Shown: positions 1-6,559 of the stretch, one piece after another
How the letters are laid out: each line of letters begins with the position of its first letter
Position numbering within the stretch: the first letter of the stretch is position 1
Notes under the pieces: generated by a model
Seen by the model: only the letters and a program-made list of their open reading frames with translations
What the model was told of the DNA's origin: nothing
The model's database searches: none
Made by a program: the position numbers and the translations under genes
From: Pseudomonadota bacterium
GTDB lineage: Bacteria > Pseudomonadota > Gammaproteobacteria > Pseudomonadales > Oleiphilaceae
Length of the DNA stretch: 19,072 nt
Assembly (NCBI GenBank): GCA_023430625.1
Contig: JAEZAA010000046.1
Span: forward strand, 1 to 19,072
Direction: 5' to 3'

Positions 1-74
1 GTCTGCGCGTGATCGACAAGATCGGCATCGACGCTGTCCTCGCCGACCTGCGCGCCCGTGGCGAAAAGGTCTAA
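1..74 (+). CDS. rpmB: 50S ribosomal protein L28, C-terminal end (partial)
   Basis: The window opens inside this gene. Codons from position 3 read LRVIDKIGIDAVLADLRARGEKV followed by TAA at 72-74, which is the typical C-terminus of bacterial L28, a structural protein of the large ribosomal subunit. Only the last 24 codons or so of about 78 are present; the start lies before the window. It sits 25 bases ahead of rpmG on the same strand, the usual rpmB-rpmG operon of gammaproteobacteria. Identification rests on the match to the family's end and on the neighbour. Confidence 0.93.
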   Translation, partial: LRVIDKIGIDAVLADLRARGEKV

Positions 75-99
75 GCGGAACATCTAACAGGAAATCATC

Positions 100-267
100 A
101 TGGCAAAATCCAACCGCGACAAGATCAAGCTTGAATCGACCGCAGGCACTGGTCACTTCTACACCACGACCAAGAACAAGCGCACCATGCCGGAAAAGAT
201 GGAGATCCGTAAGTACGATCCCGTCGTTCGCAAGCACGTTGCGTACATGGAAGCCAAGATCAAGTAA
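100..267 (+). CDS. rpmG: 50S ribosomal protein L33
   Basis: This 55-residue protein starts MAKSNRDKIKLESTAGTGHF and continues with YTTTKNKR and KYDPVVRKHVAYMEAKIK. It is the full-length basic L33 of the large ribosomal subunit. It contains no cysteine, so it is the zinc-free (C-minus) form found in E. coli and Pseudomonas. The ATG at 100 is preceded by ACAGGAAA, which gives a Shine-Dalgarno sequence at normal spacing. It is the second gene of the rpmB-rpmG operon and is followed directly by a strong hairpin terminator. Confidence 0.97.
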   Translation: MAKSNRDKIKLESTAGTGHFYTTTKNKRTMPEKMEIRKYDPVVRKHVAYMEAKIK

Positions 268-281
268 TTGATCTTGTTCCT

Positions 282-317
282 GCATAAAAAAGCCCGGCTC
301 GCCGGGCTTTTTTATGC
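282..317. terminator. Bidirectional intrinsic terminator between rpmG and the endonuclease-family gene
   Basis: Bases 282-298 and 301-317 are perfect reverse complements (17 bp). The GC core is GCCCGGC/GCCGGGC, flanked by A6 on the left and T6 on the right. Each strand therefore shows a GC hairpin followed by six T, so it can end rpmBG transcription on the plus strand and the dsbA-endonuclease transcript on the minus strand. The two genes converge with only 64 bases between their stop codons, which fits a shared terminator. Confidence 0.93.
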
Positions 318-331
318 CTGGTCATCCTGCC

Positions 332-1195
332 TCAGTCGTCACTGTAATAGTCCGGCGGCAACGCCACATCAATGGCGATCGGCAGATGATCCGAGACCGG
401 ATAACAGATCACGCCGGCATTGCGCACCTGCAGACTGGAGCTTACCAGAATATGGTCGAGCGCCTTTTCCGGGCGCCAGCTGGGGAAGGTATGGGCAGTT
501 TCCGGCAAGGCAATGAGGCCAGTGTCCTTCAGCGGCGTTTCGCTCAGCAGATATTCCGCATGATTGTTCAGATCCCCCATCAGCACCACATGGCGGTAAT
601 CCCGAATCAAATCCCGCACGTACTGTAGCTGTTGACGCTGGGCACGCAGACCGAGCGACAGGTGCATCATCACCAGCACCAGGGGATCAGAAGCCTTGCC
701 AAACTGCACCACGATCGCCCCGCGCCCGGGAATCAACCCAGGCAGACGATGCTGCTCCACCCCAAGCGGCTTGAACCGGCTCAGCACGCCATTGCTGTGC
801 TGCGCAATACGCCCCAGATTCCGATTCAACTGCTGATACCAAAAAGGATGCCCGCTCTGCTCGGCCAGGTATTGCACCTGGTTGATGAAACCACTGCGCA
901 GGCTGCCGCCGTCACACTCCTGCAACGCGATCACATCAAACTGGCTCAATAACGCCGCAATGCGATCGAGATTGCTAGTGCGCTCGTTATGGGGAAGGAA
1001 ATGCTGCCAACTGCGGGTGAGGTAGTGCCGGTAGGACGCAGTGGAAATACCCACCTGGATATTGAAGCTCAGGAGACGGATATGCTCCGTCGCCTGAAAC
1101 TCCACGGCCTTGTCGAAGCCGCCATATTCGCCCGACTTACGTGCGCTCGCCGGCGGGAGAAAGGAGGAAAACCGGTCTTTGATATGATCACGCAT
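332..1195 (-). CDS. Endonuclease/exonuclease/phosphatase (EEP) family protein
   Basis: This is a metal-dependent phosphoesterase-fold protein of the DNase I/exonuclease III/sphingomyelinase superfamily. Visible EEP motifs in order are LLSFNIQVG near the N-terminus, IALQECDGG (the metal-binding Glu), MGDLNNHAEY (the Asp/Asn pair), ALDHILVS, and SDHLPIAIDV (the C-terminal catalytic Asp-His). Pseudomonas carries the same family downstream of dsbA, with a conserved YRHYLTRSWQH segment. The substrate is unknown. The ATG at 1195 (287 residues) is preferred because AGGGGGT lies upstream. An in-frame GTG at 1234 would add 13 residues and has a poorer ribosome site. No clear signal peptide is seen. 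It probably shares a transcript with dsbA, whose stop codon is 75 bases upstream. Confidence 0.85.
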   Translation of the reverse strand: MRDHIKDRFSSFLPPASARKSGEYGGFDKAVEFQATEHIRLLSFNIQVGISTASYRHYLTRSWQHFLPHNERTSNLDRIAALLSQFDVIALQECDGGSLRSGFINQVQYLAEQSGHPFWYQQLNRNLGRIAQHSNGVLSRFKPLGVEQHRLPGLIPGRGAIVVQFGKASDPLVLVMMHLSLGLRAQRQQLQYVRDLIRDYRHVVLMGDLNNHAEYLLSETPLKDTGLIALPETAHTFPSWRPEKALDHILVSSSLQVRNAGVICYPVSDHLPIAIDVALPPDYYSDD

Positions 1196-1270
1196 TGCGT
1201 GCGCTACCCCCTGTGTCAAACCCCGTTTCGGCACCCGCCATCCGGTGAAGCGCTTGCATCGCCACGCCGA

Positions 1271-1918
1271 TTAGGAGCCCTTGGCGGCCCGTTCTTTCTC
1301 GATCAGAAAGTTCACCACCCGCAGCACCTTGTCCATACCACCCGCAGACGTCGCATCCACGAGGTACTTGCCGTTCACCACGACCGCCGGAACACCCGTC
1401 GCACGATAGCCTCGGGCACGGGACAGCGCCTGCTCAATTTTGGAGCGCACACCGAACGAGTTGAAGCTCTTCTTGAACGCCTCCTTGTCAACGTCAAGCT
1501 CACCAACGAAGTTCGCCAGCGACTCCACATCGTTCAACTGCTGGCGCTCCTTCGCAATCGCATCAAACATGGGCTGCCGAATCTTATCTTCGACCCCCAT
1601 GGCATCCGCCGCAAAGTAGGCCTTGGCGTGAACTTCCCAGATCTTGCCGAAGACCGCGGGCAGATGCTCGAACTGCACATCCTCCGGCAACTGCTTGCGC
1701 CAGGCATTCACATAAGGCTCGAAATCACGGCAATGGGGGCAGCCATACCAGAATAGCTCCACCACCTCGATCTTGCTCGGATCCTGGGTCCGTACCGGAT
1801 AAGGCAGGACCTTATAATGCTTGTCCGCCTCGTACTGTGGCTGTTCAGCCTGTTGCGCCCATGACATGCCAGGCACGAGCATTACCAATGCCAGCACCGC
1901 AGACAGAAAATTTCGCAT
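1271..1918 (-). CDS. dsbA: Periplasmic thiol:disulfide oxidoreductase DsbA
   Basis: DsbA puts disulfide bonds into exported proteins and is re-oxidised by DsbB. The 215-residue protein has a Sec signal peptide (residues 1 to about 21, ending SWAQQ). Its thioredoxin-type active site is C60-P-H-C63 in FWYGCPHCRDF, the classical DsbA dipeptide. The cis-proline loop is GVPAVVV with Val176-Pro177, as in E. coli DsbA, and a helical insertion lies between these parts. The length fits the family. The ATG at 1918 has GAGGTAG upstream. The endonuclease-family gene follows on the same strand. Cytochrome c4 lies upstream but is separated by its own terminator, so dsbA should have a promoter in the 1919-2100 gap. 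Confidence 0.97.
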   Translation of the reverse strand: MRNFLSAVLALVMLVPGMSWAQQAEQPQYEADKHYKVLPYPVRTQDPSKIEVVELFWYGCPHCRDFEPYVNAWRKQLPEDVQFEHLPAVFGKIWEVHAKAYFAADAMGVEDKIRQPMFDAIAKERQQLNDVESLANFVGELDVDKEAFKKSFNSFGVRSKIEQALSRARGYRATGVPAVVVNGKYLVDATSAGGMDKVLRVVNFLIEKERAAKGS

Positions 1919-2060
1919 AGCTACCTCACGTTGTTATTGTCGTGACTTTGTTCTTTTGATGGTTACGCACAGGTCGCACCGCCATGACCAGCTTAGGCCG
2001 GCAAGCAAGAAGGCGACACACCCGCACCCTTTTTCAACAAAGCCTTTGATGGAAAAATAC

Positions 2061-2072
2061 CGAACTAGTTCG
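2061..2072. promoter_or_regulatory. Perfect 12-bp palindrome upstream of dsbA
   Basis: CGAACTAGTTCG is fully self-complementary and lies about 145 bases upstream of the dsbA start. On the minus strand it sits just downstream of a TAAAAT that could act as a -10 box. It contains CTAG, a rare tetranucleotide in gammaproteobacterial DNA. It could be a regulator site, but a single short palindrome may also be chance. No known regulator is assigned. Confidence 0.3.
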
Positions 2073-2100
2073 ATTTTATCCACCGCCAATCGGGTGAAAC

Positions 2101-2125
2101 AAAAAAGGCGGGGGTTAGCCGCCTT
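2101..2125 (-). terminator. Intrinsic terminator of the cytochrome c4 gene
   Basis: On the minus strand, AAGGCGG (2125-2119) pairs with CCGCCTT (2111-2105) across a 7-nt loop. With the AA/TT pairs included in the stem, a six-T run ends at 2101. It lies 40 bases beyond the stop of the cytochrome c4 gene and upstream of dsbA, so the two genes are probably separate transcription units. Confidence 0.85.
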
Positions 2126-2164
2126 CTTCGTCTGTGCTCATCGCCGGCGAACCGGCCAGGCCTC

Positions 2165-2773
2165 TTAGGGATGCAAGCCAGAAATATAGCTGGCAACCGC
2201 CTGGATTTCGGCATCGCTCAATTTGGCGGCGATATCGCGCATGATGCGGGTATCACCATCGGTCTGACGCTCGCCTTTGCGGAACTTCTCCAGCTGACCC
2301 GCAATATACACAGCGTGCTGACCGCCCAGCTTTGGATAAGCGGCAGGCCCATTACCCTGACCAGTGGGCATATGGCATGCAGCGCAGGCCGGCACGTTTT
2401 TGGCCAGGTTGCCGCCGCGGTACAAAGCCTTTCCAACCTCGACCAATTCAGCGTTTGCTGCGCCGACAGAGCCCTTTTGAGACGCATAATATGCGGCCAG
2501 ATCTTCCATATCCTGCTGCGTCAGGTTGTCAACGATACCCATCATTTCCGGCACCACGCGCGCACCGGACTTGATCTGGGTCAGCTGATCCACGGTATAA
2601 CGCGCCACCTGCCCCGCCAGTTTCGGGAAGTTGGGCACCATGCTGTTGCCGTCGGCGCCGTGGCAGGCAGTACATACCGCCGCCTTCGCCTGGCCTGCTT
2701 CCGGGTCACCGGCAGCCTGCACATGGCTTGCAAGTCCAACGGCAATGACAAGTCCAGCTACAATTTTTCTCAT
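2165..2773 (-). CDS. Di-heme cytochrome c4
   Basis: Cytochrome c4 is a periplasmic or membrane-associated di-heme electron carrier, often a donor to cbb3-type terminal oxidases. The 202-residue protein has a Sec signal peptide (about 1-20, ending HVQA). It has two class I cytochrome c domains with heme sites C34-TA-C37-H38 and C130-AA-C133-H134. Likely axial methionines are M77 or M78 (PEMMGI) and M178 (RIMRDI). The two-domain symmetry and length are typical of the family. The gene order cytochrome c4-dsbA matches Pseudomonas. The gene is divergent from engB. Confidence 0.95.
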   Translation of the reverse strand: MRKIVAGLVIAVGLASHVQAAGDPEAGQAKAAVCTACHGADGNSMVPNFPKLAGQVARYTVDQLTQIKSGARVVPEMMGIVDNLTQQDMEDLAAYYASQKGSVGAANAELVEVGKALYRGGNLAKNVPACAACHMPTGQGNGPAAYPKLGGQHAVYIAGQLEKFRKGERQTDGDTRIMRDIAAKLSDAEIQAVASYISGLHP

Positions 2774-3116
2774 GTTCGCCCCACTTCACTCTCATCTGTG
2801 AGCCCCACATTGCCGTAGGGCCCGACCTTTACCTGCCGCCGGCAGCCTACCACAGCTGCAAGCTACTGCCGAACCTCGCGTTCCGGTTCATTATTCAAGC
2901 GCGCAGCAACGGACCAAAACACAACAAAAAGACCATCAGGGTCCGCATGTTCGGCGATCTGAAAGCCATTTTTGGTTTCAAGATCAAAATGCGCGGGATA
3001 TTATACATCAATCCCCGCAAACGTGAATCGTGGGGCGGTCCGTGCACGATCACCGCTTCATCCGTCATGACCGCGCCGACGCTCAAGCCCCATGCACGCA
3101 ATCAGGAGTTCCGCCG
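2774..3116. promoter_or_regulatory. Divergent intergenic region between cytochrome c4 and engB
   Basis: This 343-base gap must hold both outward promoters. No convincing consensus pair was found. The best engB candidate is a TATTAT at about 3000-3005 in a GGATATTATACAT context, with a weak TTCAAG 16 bases before it. No coding region is supported: an open frame continues engB upstream to 3030, but it lacks a ribosome site and family similarity. No repeat or RNA gene was recognised. Confidence 0.35.
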
Positions 3117-3770
3117 TTGAACCCAGAATCCCCCTTTAGCCTGTCCTACAATTCAGCGCGCTTTCTGCAAAGTGCCGCCACGCTCCAGCAGTGCCCGCCG
3201 GACGAGGGCTGTGAAATCGCCTTTGCCGGCCGCTCCAACGCCGGCAAGTCCAGTGCCCTGAACACCATCACCGGGCACACCAAGCTGGCGCGCACCGGCA
3301 AGACCCCTGGGCGCACCCAGCTGCTCAACTTCTTCACGCTGCATCATCCGCAATGTCGCCTGGTGGATCTCCCCGGTTATGGATACGCCAAGGTCTCCAA
3401 GGATGTACAGCGCACCTGGCAGGAACACCTCAACGATTACCTGCAGCATCGGGTATCGCTCAAGGGCCTGGTGTTGGTGATGGATATCCGCAACCCGATG
3501 ACCGAGTTCGACCGTATGATGCTGAGCTGGTCCTCCACCGCGGCAATGCCGGTGCTGATCCTGCTGACCAAGGCCGACAAGCTCAGCTTCGGCGCCGCCA
3601 AATCAGCGCTCCTGGGCTTGCAGCAGCAACTCAAGCCCATGGGGGGGCAGATCCGCCCCATGCTGTTTTCCGCGCTGAAGAAGACCGGCGTTGATGAGGT
3701 GAGACTGGAACTGGACCGGATGTTTGAAGCCGGGCTAGCGGCAAACGCCCCCGAGACCGACGCGCCCTGA
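3117..3770 (+). CDS. engB: Ribosome biogenesis GTP-binding protein EngB/YsxC
   Basis: EngB is an essential small GTPase that acts in large-subunit assembly. The G motifs are all visible: G1 GRSNAGKSS (residues 38-46), the G2 region KTPGRTQ, G3 DLPGYGYAK, G4 TKAD, and G5 SALKKTG near the C-terminus. The start is taken as TTG at 3117, because AGGAG at 3104-3108 stands 8 bases before it and the family begins with this NPES...FxxS segment. That gives 217 residues, the usual size. An in-frame ATG at 3030 would add 29 residues without similarity or a ribosome site. The gene converges on a probable small RNA gene, a relationship also seen at the polA-spf-yihA locus of E. coli. Confidence 0.95.
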   Translation: MNPESPFSLSYNSARFLQSAATLQQCPPDEGCEIAFAGRSNAGKSSALNTITGHTKLARTGKTPGRTQLLNFFTLHHPQCRLVDLPGYGYAKVSKDVQRTWQEHLNDYLQHRVSLKGLVLVMDIRNPMTEFDRMMLSWSSTAAMPVLILLTKADKLSFGAAKSALLGLQQQLKPMGGQIRPMLFSALKKTGVDEVRLELDRMFEAGLAANAPETDAP

Positions 3771-3805
3771 AGGAAAGCGGACGCGTTGATTGAGCCAAAA
3801 TATCC

Positions 3806-3835
3806 AAAAAAAACCCTGGTCTCGTAAGCCAGGGT
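3806..3835 (-). terminator. Intrinsic terminator of the small RNA (and of tetR read-through)
   Basis: On the minus strand, ACCCTGG (3835-3829) pairs with CCAGGGT (3819-3813) across a 9-nt loop. Eight T follow, at 3813-3806. On the plus strand no T run follows, so it is directional and would not efficiently end engB transcription. It lies 174 bases past the tetR stop codon. Confidence 0.88.
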
Positions 3836-3919
3836 CAAGTCTAGGGTTTAGTCGCGGCACAAAACACTCAGCAAGGAAGACGAAATGAACCAACTGAATG
3901 TCTTGGTGAGGTTACCGCT
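3806..3919 (-). ncRNA. Probable small regulatory RNA, ErsA/Spot 42 position
   Basis: On the minus strand an envelope-stress-type promoter (3925-3951) is followed about 115 nt later by a strong terminator (3806-3835). No ORF lies between. The predicted RNA folds a small hairpin (ACCAA/TTGGT, 3907-3903 with 3893-3889). It then exposes a pyrimidine-rich stretch (3888-3856) containing CUUCCUU at 3879-3873, which is complementary to a Shine-Dalgarno sequence. It ends with the terminator stem. Its 3' end converges on engB 35 bases away. In E. coli Spot 42 lies next to engB (yihA) in the same orientation, and in Pseudomonas the sigma-22-dependent sRNA ErsA does so too (established, recalled). Size is close to Spot 42 (109 nt) and ErsA (about 130 nt). 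Homology to ErsA is inferred from position, promoter and architecture, not from alignment. polA, the usual other neighbour, is absent. Confidence 0.6.
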
Positions 3920-3924
3920 CCTGG

Positions 3925-3951
3925 TAAGACCGAAATGCGAGACAAAAGTTC
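3925..3951 (-). promoter_or_regulatory. AlgU/sigma-E-type promoter of the small RNA
   Basis: On the minus strand GAACTT (3951-3946) is followed after exactly 16 bases by TCTTA (3929-3925). This fits the P. aeruginosa AlgU (sigma-22) pattern GAACTT-N16/17-TCnnA. Transcription would start around 3918-3920. A GAACTT with correct spacing, a hairpin terminator 110 bases later and no gene between is unlikely to be accidental. The promoter stands about 58 bases beyond the tetR stop. Confidence 0.55.
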
Positions 3952-4008
3952 AAGATTCCCGCCCGGCTAGTCTTGTGTCGTCAAACTGGCTCCACGCCAG
4001 AATCGGCA

Positions 4009-4671
4009 TCAGGGCAAGCACATCAGCCCCAATGACGGCGGCAGATAGCGCTGCTGCACCGCCATCACCTCCGAGACGAACGCTGGTGTCAGATAGGGCT
4101 CTTCCAGCGTCAACACCTGATATACCCCCTGCTTCAGCAAGCCCTGGGTGATGGCCTGACCATCCCCCACTTGGGAGGTCTTGAGAAAGGACATCCAAGA
4201 TGTCACGATCAGCCACACGTTTAGGGCCATGGACGCCAGGTGGTTGTCTGCCATGTCGCGGAGGATGCCCGCGTCGCGCAATCCTTCCAGAATACGACGA
4301 ATGGCCTGCAAGCAGCGCCGGGTGAACGCGTGATAGTCCGCCCGCAACCGCTCATCGTTGTCCAGGTAATGCTCCAGATCCCGGTGCAGGAAGCGGTAGC
4401 TCCAGAGCCCGCTGAACACCGACTCCAGATAGAACAGCTGGTCATCCACCGTGAGCGGGCGCCCCTCGGGCAACTGCAGGTAGTGATCCACGAGCAGCTC
4501 ATATTGGAGAAAGATCTCGTAGATGATGTCCGTCTTACTACGAAAGTGGTAGTAGAGGTTGCCCGGCGAAATGTTCAGGTGCGCGGCAATATGATTGGTC
4601 GTCACATTGCGCTCGCCCCGCTCGTTGAACAGATCAAGACTGGCCAAGATGATCTTGTCGCGAGTTTTCAT
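4009..4671 (-). CDS. TetR/AcrR-family transcriptional regulator
   Basis: This is a 220-residue repressor-type protein. The N-terminal DNA-binding domain (about residues 5-50) has the family signature: RDKIILASLDLFNERG, then a helix-turn-helix around 25-44 (TTNHIAAHLNISPGNLYYHF), then RSKTDIIYEIF. The rest is a helical ligand-binding/dimer domain without a recognisable ligand signature. It is divergent from the aldehyde dehydrogenase operon, and a perfect inverted repeat lies inside that operon's promoter, so it probably represses the operon and perhaps itself. P. aeruginosa has a TetR gene in the same place (PA0367, recalled). The inducer is unknown. Confidence 0.92.
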   Translation of the reverse strand: MKTRDKIILASLDLFNERGERNVTTNHIAAHLNISPGNLYYHFRSKTDIIYEIFLQYELLVDHYLQLPEGRPLTVDDQLFYLESVFSGLWSYRFLHRDLEHYLDNDERLRADYHAFTRRCLQAIRRILEGLRDAGILRDMADNHLASMALNVWLIVTSWMSFLKTSQVGDGQAITQGLLKQGVYQVLTLEEPYLTPAFVSEVMAVQQRYLPPSLGLMCLP

Positions 4672-5066
4672 GCAGCTTCAGCAACTCCCGTGTACAAACA
4701 TAAAGACGGTTGATTGAAATCATGCCGACCGCGAACACAGATCTGGCACTTATCCTGAGCGTGGTGTCGCAGCCTATAAAATTCTCCGCAACAAAAGAAC
4801 CCCCACACCTGCACAGACTTCCCACGACTTGGCGCTCGAACCCGTTGAATCCGTGAATCCCAGGTCCTGTAGCGCCAGACAGCGAAATGACTCTTGACTA
4901 TTAGAGCTTTCACTCTAATTATAGACACTTCGTCGACAGGACGCTGGTTGCACAGTGCGCGCCTCTGCTCGACTCGCCACCAGAACACTATCCAAGGTGG
5001 ATTGCGCTCCCTTACATGCCTCAGTCGCAGCGCCCATTCACCGCGTCGCTATAGGAGCCTACGATC
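4672..5066. promoter_or_regulatory. Divergent control region between tetR and the aldehyde dehydrogenase operon
   Basis: This 395-base gap contains no supportable gene. It carries the operator/promoter described at 4894-4923. About 140 bases of untranslated leader follow before the dehydrogenase start, and about 225 bases lie on the tetR side. On the minus strand a perfect TATAAT (4923-4918) overlaps the operator and could serve tetR, though its -35 region is poor. The long leader towards the dehydrogenase shows only a weak CCACC/GGTGG hairpin near 4980. Confidence 0.5.
4894..4923 (+). promoter_or_regulatory. Promoter of the aldehyde dehydrogenase operon with embedded TetR operator
   Basis: TTGACT (4894-4899) and AATTAT (4917-4922) form a sigma-70 promoter with a 17-base spacer. 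The spacer holds a perfect inverted repeat, ATTAGAG (4900-4906), N6, CTCTAAT (4913-4919), which overlaps the -10 box. A 20-bp dyad placed between -35 and -10, next to a divergent tetR gene, is the classic arrangement for steric repression. The binding protein is inferred, not shown. Confidence 0.7.
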
Positions 5067-6512
5067 ATGGTTGCCGAAGTCGTCCAGCTGACCGAACACA
5101 CTGATTCCATCCATGCGCTGAATCGCATCTTTGATAATCAGCGCCAAGCCTTTAGTCAGCAAATGACCCCCAGCTACAGGGAGCGCAAGGATGACCTGCT
5201 GCGTCTCAAAAGCGCCCTATTAAATCACAAGGCCCGGCTGATCGACGCGATCAACAGCGACTTTTCCAGCCGCTCCCGTGATGAAACACTGCTGGCGGAG
5301 ATCATGCCCTCGGTGCAGGGGATCAATTACACCCTCAAGCATTTGAAGGGCTGGATGAAGCCGTCTCGCCGCCACGTCAGCAGCATGTTCCGCCCCGCCC
5401 GCAACGAGGTGCAGTATCAACCGCTTGGCGTGGTCGGCATCATCACGCCCTGGAACTATCCCCTGTTCCTGGCCATGGGTCCGCTCACCTGCGCCCTGGC
5501 GGCCGGCAACCGGGCCATGATCAAGATGTCGGAATTCACACCCGCCACCGCCGAAGCCCTCAAGTTGATGCTGCGGGAAACTTTCAGCGAAAATAAAGTC
5601 GCGGTCATCACCGGCGCGGCGGACGTCGCCATCGAGTTCTCCCGCAAGCCGTTCGACCACCTGCTGTTTACCGGTTCCACCGCGGTCGGCCACCACGTCA
5701 TGCGGGCCGCGGCCGACAACCTGACTCCGGTGACGCTGGAATTGGGCGGCAAGTCCCCGGCCATCGTCTCCGCCACAGTCCCCATGAAAGATGCCGCCGA
5801 GCGCATTTGCTTCGGCAAGGCCTTCAATGCGGGACAAACCTGTGTGGCACCGGACTATGTCCTCTGCCCAACGGCGCGCATTGCGGAATTCGTCGAGCAG
5901 TTCCAGGCCAGCGCCACCCGCTTTTACCCGACGGTAAAGCACAACCAGGACTTCACCAGCATTATCGACGAGCGCCAACGCGCGCGCCTGCAGTCCTATC
6001 TGGACGACGCCCGCGAGAAAGGCGCCCGCATCATCACCATCAATCCGGCGCAGGAGGATTTCAGCGAGGGCACCCGCAAGCTGCCGCTCCACCTGGTGCT
6101 GGATGCAACCGAGACCATGAAGGTGATGCAGGAGGAAATCTTCGGCCCGATCCTGCCGGTGGTCGCCTACGAGACCCTGCCCGACGCCTTGCGCTACATC
6201 AACGAACGCCCGCGCCCGCTCGCCCTCTATTACTTCGGTTACGACAAGGATGAGCAGCACCAGGTACTGGACCAGACCCGCTCCGGCGGCGTCTGCATCA
6301 ACGACACCCTGATGCACGTGGCCCAGGATGACCTGCCGTTTGGCGGCGTGGGCCACTCCGGAACCGGTCGTTATCACGGCTTTGAAGGTTTTCAGACTTT
6401 CTCTTGCGTGAAGGCGGTGCACATCAAGCAACGCTTCTACACCGGCTCGCTGCTGTTCGCACCCCACGGGTCACTGCTGCACCGACTCATTTACTGGCGA
6501 TTTATCCGTTAA
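5067..6512 (+). CDS. Aldehyde dehydrogenase, coniferyl-aldehyde-dehydrogenase type
   Basis: This NAD(P)-dependent cytosolic enzyme oxidises an aldehyde to the acid. The 481-residue protein shows the ALDH hallmarks: TPWNYP with Asn130, FTGSTAVG (cofactor loop), LELGGKSP with general base Glu225, NAGQTC with nucleophile Cys259 (34 residues after Glu225, the family spacing), EEIFGPILP, and FGGVGHSGTGRYHG. The short form with an N-terminal YRERKDDLLRLKSAL segment resembles the coniferyl aldehyde dehydrogenase (CalB) subgroup; the true substrate is not readable. The ATG at 5067 has AGGAG at 5053-5057. It is the first gene of a three-gene operon under the divergent TetR. A hydrophobic C-terminal tail (GSLLFAPHGSLLHRLIYWRF) might touch the membrane. 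Confidence 0.93.
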   Translation: MVAEVVQLTEHTDSIHALNRIFDNQRQAFSQQMTPSYRERKDDLLRLKSALLNHKARLIDAINSDFSSRSRDETLLAEIMPSVQGINYTLKHLKGWMKPSRRHVSSMFRPARNEVQYQPLGVVGIITPWNYPLFLAMGPLTCALAAGNRAMIKMSEFTPATAEALKLMLRETFSENKVAVITGAADVAIEFSRKPFDHLLFTGSTAVGHHVMRAAADNLTPVTLELGGKSPAIVSATVPMKDAAERICFGKAFNAGQTCVAPDYVLCPTARIAEFVEQFQASATRFYPTVKHNQDFTSIIDERQRARLQSYLDDAREKGARIITINPAQEDFSEGTRKLPLHLVLDATETMKVMQEEIFGPILPVVAYETLPDALRYINERPRPLALYYFGYDKDEQHQVLDQTRSGGVCINDTLMHVAQDDLPFGGVGHSGTGRYHGFEGFQTFSCVKAVHIKQRFYTGSLLFAPHGSLLHRLIYWRFIR

Positions 6513-6559
6513 TCCAGCAGCCGATCGCGCAACGACGAATTGTCCCGAAGAGAAATCCT

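Noticed and set aside
2831..2844. CTGCC/GGCAG mini-hairpin upstream of cytochrome c4
   Set aside because: Only five base pairs with a 3-nt loop and no T run; common in GC-rich DNA.
3885..4151. An 88-codon plus-strand ORF with a good Shine-Dalgarno sequence and ATG
   Set aside because: It runs antisense into the end of tetR, resembles no family, and its start signals are better explained as the complement of an sRNA seed on the minus strand.
5220..6467. Long open frame on the minus strand opposite the aldehyde dehydrogenase
   Set aside because: High-GC shadow of a clear ALDH gene; low-complexity Gly/Ala/Val/His composition and no domain.
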